DNA from: Candidatus Sulfotelmatobacter sp. | Lineage (GTDB): Bacteria > Acidobacteriota > Terriglobia > Terriglobales > SbA1 | DNA length: 9,457 nucleotides | Assembly (NCBI GenBank): GCA_030151135.1 | Contig: JASLEQ010000447.1 | Span: 1 to 9,457, forward strand | Direction of reading: 5' to 3' | Shown here: piece after piece, positions 1-6,466 of the stretch | Layout: each line of letters opens with the position of its first letter | Numbering within the stretch: the stretch's first letter is position 1 | Position numbers and translations under genes: made by a program | The notes under the pieces: model-generated | What the model was told of the DNA's origin: nothing | Seen by the model: the letters and a program-made list of their open reading frames with translations, nothing else | The model's database searches: none

Positions 1-1
1 C

Positions 2-2029
2 GCCAAAGTTCTCGATTTCGGCCTCGCCAAGATAACTTCGGCCCCTGAAGTTGCCGGAGCACAACCAACCGTAACGGTCGCAGAAGAGCACCTCACCAGT
101 CCAGGTAGCACCATGGGAACCGTTGCCTACATGTCTCCCGAGCAGGTGAAGGGACAGCAACTCGACGGCCGCACCGACCTCTTCTCCTTCGGCGTCGTTC
201 TTTATGAAATGGCAACGGCCAAGCTTCCCTTTCGCGGCGACACGTCCGGCGTCATTTTCGACTCCATCCTCAACGCCGTTCCGGTTGCCCCGGTTCGCCT
301 GAATCCCGACATCCTCCCCAAACTCGAAGACATCATCACCAAGTTGCTCGAGAAAGATCGCGATGTTCGTTATCAATCTGCCTCTGAGCTGAAAGCCGAT
401 CTCAAGCGCGTCAAGCGCGATACCGATTCCCAGCGGATGCTCGCCGCATCGGGCCACAGCATCCCTCGACCTGCCAGTAAACGCGGGCCATGGATTGCAG
501 CAGCAAGTGTGGTCATCATCGCCATCCTTGCGTTCGTCGGATATCGCTTCTACAACCGCACTTCGGATTCCACGAACTCCCAGGCAGCGGGGATGAAGCC
601 CACCGCCGAAACCATGGCCGTCCTTCCCTTTCGCGATATCTCGGCCAACGCGGGTGACGACTGGGGCCTGGGCATCACTGACGCAATCATCAGCCGCCTG
701 GCATCGCTTCAGAATCTCGCTGTCCGGCCGACAACCTCCGTCCTCAAATACGTGAAAGAAGCGCCCGACGTGTCTGAAGTCGCCAGGAATCTCGGCGTAA
801 AAAACATTCTCGAAGGAACTTATCAGAAGTCGTCGAACATGATCCGTGTGTCGGTGCAGCTGATCGACGGAAGCACCGGCAACACCAAGTGGTCACAACG
901 CTACGACCTGAAAAACGCTGATGTCCTGAGTTTCGAAGATGAAGTCGCGAACCGCGTTGTCGAAGGATTGAAAATCCAGATTTCTCCCAGCGAACAGAAA
1001 TCCATCGAGAAGCTCGCCACTTCCAATGTCGACGCCTACAACGATTACCTCGAGGCTCGGTTTTACTTCAACCAATATTTCCTCGATTCGCGCCTCGAGA
1101 GTCTCGAGCGCGGCGAGAGATCGTTGTTGCATGCGGTCTCACTCGATAACAACTTCACCGACGCGTACGCTCTGCTCGCTCAGCTTTATTTCATTCAAGG
1201 AGCAAATTTCGTCGAGGGTGGTGCGGAGAACCTGAAGCGTGGCGAAGACGCCGCCAAGACTGCTTTGAAGCTTGATCCCCGTTCCTCCCAGGGACTCATC
1301 GGCCTTGGCGCGAAATATGCCGAAGAGGGCCGAGAGGACGAAGCCATTCGAACCCTTCGCGAGGCTGTCGCACTCGCTCCCAACAATCCGCTCGGGTGGG
1401 ACATGCTCGGTTATGCCTACTATTACTCCGGACTCAACGAGCTCGCCGAGGCTGCCTATGTGAAAGTCCTGGAGTTGAATCCAACGCCGCCGCGCAATCA
1501 CTGGATGCACGCCCGCGCCCTTTGGTATCTGGGCAGGCCGCATGAGGCGGAACTGGAAATGCGCGCTGCCGTCGATAAGAATCCAGATCAATTTAAGGCT
1601 CTGGCCTATCTTGGCGTCTTCATTTATTACCAGGACAGGATCAAGGAAGCCGAATCCATCGTTGATCGCGCCACCGCACTCGCCGGCAATTCCACCGACG
1701 ACACCGCCAGCCTGTTCGCCGGCTTCGTCTACGCCTCTCAGAAGGAACGGCAGAAAATCAATCCCGGTATTCTCGAGCGCCGTCCAGAACAGATGATCGA
1801 CGGCGATGGTGCATATTGGACCGCAGGCATCCACGCTCTGCTCGGCGACAAGCCCCATGCAATTCTCTGGCTGAAGCGCACAGCCGCGTTAGGCAACGTG
1901 AATTATCCGTTCTTTCAACAAGACAAGAATTTCAACAGCTTGCGCAGCGACCCGGACTATCAGGCCATCATGACCGGCATTCGACAACGCTGGGAGGCCT
2001 ACCGGAACGAATTCGAAACCCGGCCGTAA
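2..2029 (+). CDS. Membrane Ser/Thr protein kinase with TolB-like domain and TPRs (5' partial)
   Basis: The frame is open from the window edge, so the start and kinase N-lobe are missing; 675 residues are visible. Residues 5-7 are DFG of the Mg-binding loop, within VLDFGLAK. S45-P46-E47 is the APE-type end of the activation segment. D59 in DLFSFG is subdomain IX, and R123 in KDRDVRY is the subdomain XI arginine. About 162-183 (GPWIAAASVVIIAILAFVGY) is a single transmembrane helix. About 200-327 (starting AVLPFRDIS) resembles the TolB-like/FlgO-like N-terminal fold found next to TPRs in acidobacterial kinases and cyclases. About 335-640 is a helical TPR array with A/L/Y/P spacing such as ALAPNNPLGWDMLGYAYYYS. 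Inferred topology is a cytoplasmic kinase with an extracytoplasmic TolB/TPR sensor or scaffold. Substrate and ligand are unknown. The HRD catalytic loop lies outside the window, so activity cannot be judged. The gene stands alone, with 616 bp before the next start. Confidence 0.92.
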   Translation, partial: AKVLDFGLAKITSAPEVAGAQPTVTVAEEHLTSPGSTMGTVAYMSPEQVKGQQLDGRTDLFSFGVVLYEMATAKLPFRGDTSGVIFDSILNAVPVAPVRLNPDILPKLEDIITKLLEKDRDVRYQSASELKADLKRVKRDTDSQRMLAASGHSIPRPASKRGPWIAAASVVIIAILAFVGYRFYNRTSDSTNSQAAGMKPTAETMAVLPFRDISANAGDDWGLGITDAIISRLASLQNLAVRPTTSVLKYVKEAPDVSEVARNLGVKNILEGTYQKSSNMIRVSVQLIDGSTGNTKWSQRYDLKNADVLSFEDEVANRVVEGLKIQISPSEQKSIEKLATSNVDAYNDYLEARFYFNQYFLDSRLESLERGERSLLHAVSLDNNFTDAYALLAQLYFIQGANFVEGGAENLKRGEDAAKTALKLDPRSSQGLIGLGAKYAEEGREDEAIRTLREAVALAPNNPLGWDMLGYAYYYSGLNELAEAAYVKVLELNPTPPRNHWMHARALWYLGRPHEAELEMRAAVDKNPDQFKALAYLGVFIYYQDRIKEAESIVDRATALAGNSTDDTASLFAGFVYASQKERQKINPGILERRPEQMIDGDGAYWTAGIHALLGDKPHAILWLKRTAALGNVNYPFFQQDKNFNSLRSDPDYQAIMTGIRQRWEAYRNEFETRP

Positions 2030-2137
2030 TAAGATTTTTTTCCGAACCCTGTCGTCCTCACCGTCTCTGTCTTGTAATTCCCGCCGCGAACGATAATCAG
2101 AAACAAGGCGATGACTGAGTCTCCCCTCGCGTGTTTG

Positions 2138-2201
2138 GGTCACGCTAATCTGTGACCGTGCTCACGGAAGTTCCGAATATTCGTTGAGAGACTAGATTAG
2201 C
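2138..2201. repeat. Nested inverted repeats, possible structured RNA
   Basis: Several perfect complementary arms lie within 64 bp. GGTCAC at 2138-2143 pairs with GTGACC at 2152-2157. GCTAATCT at 2144-2151 can instead pair with AGATTAGC at 2194-2201, enclosing 42 nt. Inside that, CCGTG/CACGG (2156-2160 and 2163-2167) and the 10-bp palindrome CGAATATTCG (2174-2183) are present. The pairings are partly exclusive, so a transcript could switch structure. A terminator-like hairpin follows 13 bp downstream. A weak -10-like GATAAT is at 2092-2097 but has no good -35. No known RNA family is recognised, and the strand is unproven. Confidence 0.35.
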
Positions 2202-2214
2202 CGCGATCTCTACC

Positions 2215-2254
2215 AAGCCTCCATGAGCTCAGAGTCCGATGGAGGCTTCGTTTT
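2215..2254 (+). terminator. Intrinsic terminator-like hairpin
   Basis: AAGCCTCCAT at 2215-2224 and ATGGAGGCTT at 2239-2248 form a perfect 10-bp stem with a 14-nt loop. CGTTTT follows at 2249-2254. The U-tract is short, so efficiency may be modest. It lies 186 bp after the kinase stop. It could end the kinase transcript or a small RNA made from the structured stretch just upstream. Confidence 0.55.
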
Positions 2255-2375
2255 CGTGCCGGACCAGTGCTCAGTGCCAGCATCCGGAAACAAGGATCTT
2301 TGAAAAATCAGAATAGAAAGGCGATCGCTTCCTGCGTGACAAATGAGCGCACCCGAGCAACGCACAACAGGTCTA

Positions 2376-2411
2376 ACTCGGAACCCGGGTACTCGGGACT
2401 CGGGATTCGGA
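2376..2411. repeat. Heptamer tandem repeat (ACTCGGG-like)
   Basis: Five heptamer units are seen: ACTCGGA, ACCCGGG, (one extra T), ACTCGGG, ACTCGGG and ATTCGGA. A degenerate ACTCCCC follows. On the other strand it reads as CCGAATCCCGAGTCCCGAGT. Short repeats of this kind occur in acidobacterial intergenic DNA, from memory and not checked here. It is not protein-coding in any convincing frame. Confidence 0.7.
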
Positions 2412-2520
2412 ACTCCCCGCTCGAAAAGCATCTCCTTTGTTTCCAAGATTTTACCCGTAACTCATTGCAGCCCTAGGATTAATTCGGAATTTTCTCCTAA
2501 CTTGATGATTCCAGAGAACC

Positions 2521-2541
2521 GGGGGGAGGGGGGTACCCTCC
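2521..2541. repeat. G-rich hairpin element
   Basis: Two runs of six G separated by one A (2521-2533) are followed by TACCCTCC. GGAGGG (2525-2530) can pair with CCCTCC (2536-2541) over a 5-nt loop. Alternatively GGGTACCC (2531-2538) is a self-complementary octamer. The element sits 24 bp upstream of the CRP-like palindrome. It may be a dispersed intergenic element or a protein-binding site; no function is shown. Confidence 0.4.
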
Positions 2542-2564
2542 GAGGGCTAAGATTTGCCTTCCCT

Positions 2565-2584
2565 TCTGTGATTTAGATCACAGA
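2565..2584. promoter_or_regulatory. CRP/FNR-family operator (CRP-type palindrome)
   Basis: TCTGTGATTTAGATCACAGA is an inverted repeat with perfect 8-bp arms and a 4-bp centre. The core TGTGAT-TTAG-ATCACA differs from the E. coli CRP consensus TGTGATCTAGATCACA at one central base. The centre, 2574.5, lies about 71 bp upstream of the chosen ATG of the CoA-transferase. A weak -10-like TACTGT (2605-2610) would put +1 near 2616, giving a centre at about -41.5. That is the classical class II activation position. The cognate regulator is not in this window. Confidence 0.72.
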
Positions 2585-2604
2585 TTCTTTCTCGCCCTCC
2601 CAAC

Positions 2605-2610
2605 TACTGT
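2605..2610 (+). promoter_or_regulatory. Candidate -10 element of the CoA-transferase promoter
   Basis: TACTGT matches the first, second and last bases of TATAAT. No good -35 hexamer is present at the matching distance, which is usual for an activator-dependent class II promoter. The call depends mainly on its spacing to the palindrome at 2565-2584. Confidence 0.3.
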
Positions 2611-2645
2611 AAGCAAGTAATCCTTCTCCTTTTGTGAGGCTTTTT

Positions 2646-4187
2646 ATGTCGATTGTTGCGCCCTCCTCCGCCCGCGTTCTGAACTCCAAACTGGAATCGA
2701 AGATCATGAGCGCCGAAGAAGCCGCCTCGCTGATCCATTCTGGCGATCAGATTGGCATGAGCGGATTCACCGGTTCCGGATATCCCAAGGTAGTTCCGGT
2801 GCAACTCGCCAAGCGGATCGCCGACGCTCACTTCCGCGGTGAAAAGTTCCAGGTCAGCGTCTTTACCGGAGCATCCACCGGCCCGGAACTCGACGGAGCG
2901 CTCGCGCTCGCAGGCGGAGTTCATCTGCGCCTGCCCTATCAGTCCGATCCTGAAACGCGCAAGCGTATCAATGCAGGCGAGATGGATTACATGGACATCC
3001 ATCTCAGCCACGTCGCGCAATTCGTCGAGTACGGATTCCTGGGCAAGCTCGACGTCGCTCTGATCGAGGTCACCGCGATTCTGGAAGATGGACGCGTGAT
3101 TCCCAGCTCCTCTCTCGGCAACAATCGGACGTGGATCGATTGCGCCGAGCGCGTGATCCTCGAAGTGAACTCCTGGCAGCCCGCCGCACTCGAAGGCATG
3201 CACGACATTTATTACGGCCTGCAATCGCCTCCCCACCGGCAACCGATCCCCCTCACTTGGACAGGGAAACGAATCGGTTCGCCTTATCTGACGATTCCCT
3301 CCGACAAGATTGCCGGAATCGTGCTGACCGACTCGCCGGATCGCAACAGTCCCTTCAAAGCTCCAGATGCGGCGTCCAAGCGCATCGCCGGACACATCCT
3401 GGAATTCTTAAGCTGGGAAGTGAAGAAAGGGCGCATGCCCGAGAACCTGCTGCCGCTGCAATCTGGCGTCGGCAATATCGCGAACGCGGTGCTCTTCGGA
3501 TTAGAGGAAGGTCCGTTTGAAGGACTCACTTCTTACACAGAAGTCATCCAGGACGGAATGATCCGGCTGCTGAAATCCGGAAAGCTGGAATGCGCTTCCG
3601 CAACCGCATTTTCACTCAGCCCGGAAATGCTGAACGAAGTGAATGCCGACATGGCAACGTATCGCGAGAAGATCGTGCTGCGCCCGCAGGACATTTCCAA
3701 CAATCCTGGAATCATCCGCCGCCTGGGCGTGATCGCGATGAACGGCATGATCGAAGCCGACATCTACGGCAACGTGAACTCGACGCACGTCATGGGATCG
3801 CGCATTCAGAACGGCATCGGCGGATCCGGAGACTTTGCCCGCAACGGTTATCTCTCGATCTTCATGGCGCCATCGCAGGCAAAGGGCGGAACTATTTCGA
3901 CGATCGTGCCCATGGTCTCGCATGTCGATCACACCGAGCATGACGTGCAGGTGGTCGTAACCGAACAAGGCTTGGCCGATCTGCGCGGACTCTCACCAAA
4001 AGAGCGCGCCAAGCTGGTCATCGAGAAATGTGCGTCGCCGGACTATAAGCCGCTGCTGAAAGATTATCTTTCACGCGCCGAATCGCTCTCCTACGGCAAG
4101 CACACGCCTCACCTGCTGACCGAATCTCTCGGATGGCACAGCCGCTATCTGCGGACCGGCAACATGCGGAAGCAAGAAGAAAACTAG
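2646..4187 (+). CDS. Acetyl-CoA hydrolase/succinate:acyl-CoA CoA-transferase family protein
   Basis: 513 residues, in the size range of AarC, ScpC, Cat1 and Ach1. The family moves CoA between succinate and acetate or propionate through a glutamyl-CoA thioester, or is annotated as acetyl-CoA hydrolase; it is cytosolic. Visible motifs are GFTGSG (40-45) in the N-terminal CoA-transferase domain, SYTEVIQDG with the expected catalytic glutamate E299, and GGSGDF (392-397), the conserved loop of the acyl-CoA site. TISTIVPMVSHVDHTEHDV and VVTEQGLADLRGLSPKERA are typical of the C-terminal domain. ATG 2646 is preferred over the in-frame GTG at 2634 because GAGG at 2636-2639 lies 6 nt before it. It is preceded by a CRP-like operator. 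Acetate overflow or re-use, or a modified TCA step, is plausible. Substrate choice cannot be read from the sequence. No adjacent acyl-CoA pathway genes are seen. Confidence 0.92.
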   Translation: MSIVAPSSARVLNSKLESKIMSAEEAASLIHSGDQIGMSGFTGSGYPKVVPVQLAKRIADAHFRGEKFQVSVFTGASTGPELDGALALAGGVHLRLPYQSDPETRKRINAGEMDYMDIHLSHVAQFVEYGFLGKLDVALIEVTAILEDGRVIPSSSLGNNRTWIDCAERVILEVNSWQPAALEGMHDIYYGLQSPPHRQPIPLTWTGKRIGSPYLTIPSDKIAGIVLTDSPDRNSPFKAPDAASKRIAGHILEFLSWEVKKGRMPENLLPLQSGVGNIANAVLFGLEEGPFEGLTSYTEVIQDGMIRLLKSGKLECASATAFSLSPEMLNEVNADMATYREKIVLRPQDISNNPGIIRRLGVIAMNGMIEADIYGNVNSTHVMGSRIQNGIGGSGDFARNGYLSIFMAPSQAKGGTISTIVPMVSHVDHTEHDVQVVVTEQGLADLRGLSPKERAKLVIEKCASPDYKPLLKDYLSRAESLSYGKHTPHLLTESLGWHSRYLRTGNMRKQEEN

Positions 4188-4233
4188 AAACCGTTCCAGG
4201 TTTCGAGCTTCAAGTTCACGAACCCAGGTTTCG
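4187..4233 (+). repeat. Post-stop hairpin and 10-bp direct repeat
   Basis: GAAACC (4187-4192) and GGTTTC (4199-4204) can form a 6-bp stem that overlaps the CoA-transferase stop codon; no T-run follows. CCAGGTTTCG occurs twice, at 4196-4205 and 4224-4233. Neither is convincing as an intrinsic terminator, but no better one is seen between this gene and the GH9 gene. Confidence 0.3.
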
Positions 4234-4331
4234 TCCCTTCCGAACTCGAACTCGTTGTCCGCCTCACACTCCACTCATAGCCTTATCCATACGTGTCCTC
4301 CAGTCAGATTTGCCTACTGGGAATATCCCTA

Positions 4332-4360
4332 TTGACAGGACCAAGTCTCTGGAGGACTAT
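4332..4360 (+). promoter_or_regulatory. Candidate sigma-70-like promoter of the GH9-GH18 pair
   Basis: A perfect TTGACA (4332-4337) is followed, after exactly 17 bp, by GACTAT (4355-4360), which has three matches to TATAAT. Predicted +1 is near 4367, leaving a leader of about 33 nt before ATG 4400. The weak -10 and the palindrome at +1 suggest a regulated promoter. Confidence 0.5.
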
Positions 4361-4365
4361 TCATC

Positions 4366-4380
4366 CGTTTTATTAAAACG
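4366..4380. promoter_or_regulatory. Palindromic candidate operator before GH9
   Basis: CGTTTTATTAAAACG has perfect 6-bp arms (4366-4371 and 4375-4380) around ATT. It lies at the predicted transcription start, where a repressor would block initiation, and 19 bp before the start codon. The AT-rich arms stand out from the GC-rich surroundings. As RNA it could also form a weak stem just 5' of the Shine-Dalgarno. The regulator is unknown. Confidence 0.4.
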
Positions 4381-4399
4381 CTTCAATTCAGGAGGCGCC

Positions 4400-6352
4400 A
4401 TGGGTACCCTCGGCTCTGGCTCTTTCGCCCACCAGTTGTGCAAGATTTTCAGCTTTGAACTCACACTCCTTCTCGCGGCTGGTATGGCTTACGGAGCCAC
4501 GAGTAGCGCGTACATTCGGGTCAACCAGGTTGGCTACACTACCGCCGCCAGCAAACGCGCATATCTTATGTCGACCGCGGCGGAAACGGGAGCCACGTTC
4601 GCGGTGAAGTCCGGCGCAACCACGGTGTACTCCGCCGCTATTGGCGGCAATCTCGGCAAGTGGGGCAGCTTCAGTTACGTGTATGCTCTCGACTTCGATT
4701 CCCTTTCCACAGTGGGCACCTACACGATTTCGGTAACATCCCCCGTTGCCGCCAAGTCGCCTTCGTTCAAGATCGATTCGCCGACGAATGTCTACTCAAC
4801 GCCGCTGGCGAACTCTCTCTACTTTTATGAGTCGGAACGAGATGGTCCCAACTACATTCCAAACAGCCTCCGTTCCGCTCCTGGCCACTTGAACGATGAG
4901 AGCGCCAAAGCGTATCTCACGCCGACATTCAACAAGAACGACAACTCCGGACCTCTGACTGCCACAGGAGCTACGCTCGACGCCTCCGGCGGGTGGTGGG
5001 ATGCCGGCGACTATCTGAAGTTTGTGGAAACCCACACCTACACCGTGGCATTGATGTTGGCGGGCGTGCGGGACTTTCCCGGGCAGATGGGTTCGGGATC
5101 GGCCGCATCGAACTTCACGTCGGAGGCCCGTTTCGGGCTCGACTGGCTGCAGAAAATGTGGGTCGACAGCAGCCAGACGCTCTATTACCAGGTTGGAATC
5201 GGTTCGGGCGGACGCAACTTTACCGGTGATCACGACATCTGGCGGTTGCCGCAAGCCGACGATAACTGGCAAAGCTGCGTTGCACCTTATGAATACATCT
5301 GCCATCGCCCGGTTCTTTTGAATAGTGCTGGAGGATCTGGAGCCGCGATCAGCCCGAACATCGCCGGACGTTTAGCTGCCGACTTTGCGCTTTGCTACAA
5401 AGTGTTCGCGGCCAGCAATGCCGCGTATGCCAATCAATGCCTGTTGTCGGCAGAACATGTGTTCGATCTGGCGAATACCGCGCCGAGCGGCAATCTGCTG
5501 ACAGTGGGCCCGTACGATTTCTACCCGGAGGTGGAGTGGCGGGATGACATGGAACTCGGAGCGACCGAATTGTATTTCGCCTTGGAGGGCGCGAGCGGTT
5601 TGCCAAGCGGTCTGCCGCATACCGATCCCACGTACTACTTGCAAAAAGCCGCCACTTGGGCGAACGCATATATCACCGGGCCGAACGATGCAGCCGATAC
5701 GCTGAATCTTTACGATGTAAGCGGCCTGGCGCATTACGAGTTGTATCGCGCGTTCCAGCTCGCCGGAAATCCGGGCGGACTGGCAACCACCGAAGCGGCG
5801 TTACTAGCCGATTTGAAAAAGCAGCTCGACAAGGCTGTCACCCAAGCGGGAACCGATCCGTTCGGATTCGGTTTTACGTGGGCCAATTGGGACACTACTT
5901 CGCATGGCGGCGGCCTGGTGGTCATGGCCAATGAATACGATTATCTGACCAGTTCCACGGCGTATGCGAAGTATGGCACGCGGTGGCAAGCGAACGTGCT
6001 GGGCGCGAATGCCTGGGGCACTTCGCTCATTGTTGGCGATGGCACCACGTTCCCCCTTTGCATGCAGCACCAGGTCACGAACCTCGTGCCCGTACCCCCG
6101 AACGGACCACCGTACCTTTTAGGAGCGGTGGTGGAAGGGCCGAATTCCGCGGCCACAAAAGGCAGCCTTACGAACATGGTGGCTTGTCCACCCAATGGAG
6201 TGGATCAATTCGCCGCGTTCAACGGAAACGGGTCCGTCTTCAAGGACAACGTGCAGTCCTATGACACGGTGGAACCGGCGATTGACCTGGCGGCCTCCTC
6301 GTTCCTGGGCTTCGCATGGGAGATCGCAGGATCGCCGTCCGGAACTCCGTAG
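4400..6352 (+). CDS. Secreted glycoside hydrolase family 9 (endoglucanase-like)
   Basis: 650 residues. GH9 enzymes are inverting beta-glucanases, mostly cellulases. Start ATG 4400 has AGGAGG at 4390-4395. The frame stays open upstream to 4133, but that would overlap the CoA-transferase and place the signal peptide internally. A hydrophobic segment about 20-33 (ELTLLLAAGMAYGA) acts as a signal peptide. About 38-135 (starting AYIRVNQVGY) is the CelD_N Ig-like domain. GH9 proper spans about 140-645. It includes GGWWDAGDY with the catalytic-base aspartates D201 and D204, the DFYPEVEWRDDMELGATELY segment, and SYDTVEPAID with the expected acid E625. The usual HHR motif reads CMQHQV, so one histidine is kept and the Arg is absent. 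No CBM, dockerin or sorting domain follows the catalytic domain. The GH18 gene is 114 nt downstream. Exact substrate is uncertain: cellulose, mixed-linkage or other beta-glucan. Confidence 0.9.
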   Translation: MGTLGSGSFAHQLCKIFSFELTLLLAAGMAYGATSSAYIRVNQVGYTTAASKRAYLMSTAAETGATFAVKSGATTVYSAAIGGNLGKWGSFSYVYALDFDSLSTVGTYTISVTSPVAAKSPSFKIDSPTNVYSTPLANSLYFYESERDGPNYIPNSLRSAPGHLNDESAKAYLTPTFNKNDNSGPLTATGATLDASGGWWDAGDYLKFVETHTYTVALMLAGVRDFPGQMGSGSAASNFTSEARFGLDWLQKMWVDSSQTLYYQVGIGSGGRNFTGDHDIWRLPQADDNWQSCVAPYEYICHRPVLLNSAGGSGAAISPNIAGRLAADFALCYKVFAASNAAYANQCLLSAEHVFDLANTAPSGNLLTVGPYDFYPEVEWRDDMELGATELYFALEGASGLPSGLPHTDPTYYLQKAATWANAYITGPNDAADTLNLYDVSGLAHYELYRAFQLAGNPGGLATTEAALLADLKKQLDKAVTQAGTDPFGFGFTWANWDTTSHGGGLVVMANEYDYLTSSTAYAKYGTRWQANVLGANAWGTSLIVGDGTTFPLCMQHQVTNLVPVPPNGPPYLLGAVVEGPNSAATKGSLTNMVACPPNGVDQFAAFNGNGSVFKDNVQSYDTVEPAIDLAASSFLGFAWEIAGSPSGTP

Positions 6353-6384
6353 AACTCGCTCCCAATCACTTCGAATTCACGATC

Positions 6385-6411
6385 CCACTTTTCCCAACGC
6401 GGGAGAAGTGG
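6385..6411 (+). other. Strong intercistronic hairpin between GH9 and GH18
   Basis: CCACTTTTCCC (6385-6395) and GGGAGAAGTGG (6401-6411) form an 11-bp stem with one G-U pair and the 5-nt loop AACGC. No U-tract follows, so it is not a standard terminator. It starts 33 bp after the GH9 stop and ends 55 bp before the GH18 start. It could stabilise the 3' end of the upstream mRNA, serve as a processing point, or attenuate read-through. Confidence 0.55.
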
Positions 6412-6466
6412 ACAGCCATTCCATGAAATACCGGAACACTCAGAGCCTTTGTTCAAGGAGAACCAT

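Larger units (their letters stand above)
2030..2633. other. Gene-poor spacer between kinase and CoA-transferase genes
   Basis: About 600 bp without a credible protein gene. The short open frames here have no ribosome binding site, no recognisable domain and low-complexity composition caused by the heptamer repeat. In order it holds a T-run just after the kinase stop (2035-2041), a set of nested inverted repeats (2138-2201), a 10-bp stem hairpin with a short T-run (2215-2254), an A-rich stretch (about 2287-2320), a heptamer tandem repeat (2376-2411), a G-rich hairpin (2521-2541) and a CRP-type palindrome (2565-2584). These are listed separately. Confidence 0.75.

Noticed and set aside
1139..1858. 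239-codon open frame on the minus strand inside the kinase gene
   Set aside because: It is antisense to a clear TPR-encoding region, has no recognisable domain, and is explained by GC-rich codon bias of the real gene.
2321..2328. GCGATCGC octamer
   Set aside because: A single 8-bp palindrome is expected by chance in GC-rich DNA; no cluster is seen.
2210..2576. Short open frames on both strands in the spacer (about 70-78 codons)
   Set aside because: They run through the heptamer repeat and the terminator hairpin, lack ribosome binding sites, and give low-complexity peptides.
2604..3395. 263-codon open frame on the minus strand over the CoA-transferase
   Set aside because: The plus strand encodes an unmistakable enzyme family here; the antisense product has no recognisable fold or motif.
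4133..4399. N-terminal extension of the GH9 frame upstream of ATG 4400
   Set aside because: It would overlap the CoA-transferase by 55 bp and bury the signal peptide; AGGAGG and the promoter point to 4400.
6449..6466. TTG start for the GH18 protein
   Set aside because: ATG 6467 has AAGGAG at ideal spacing and begins a typical signal peptide; the TTG start would include the ribosome binding site in the coding region.
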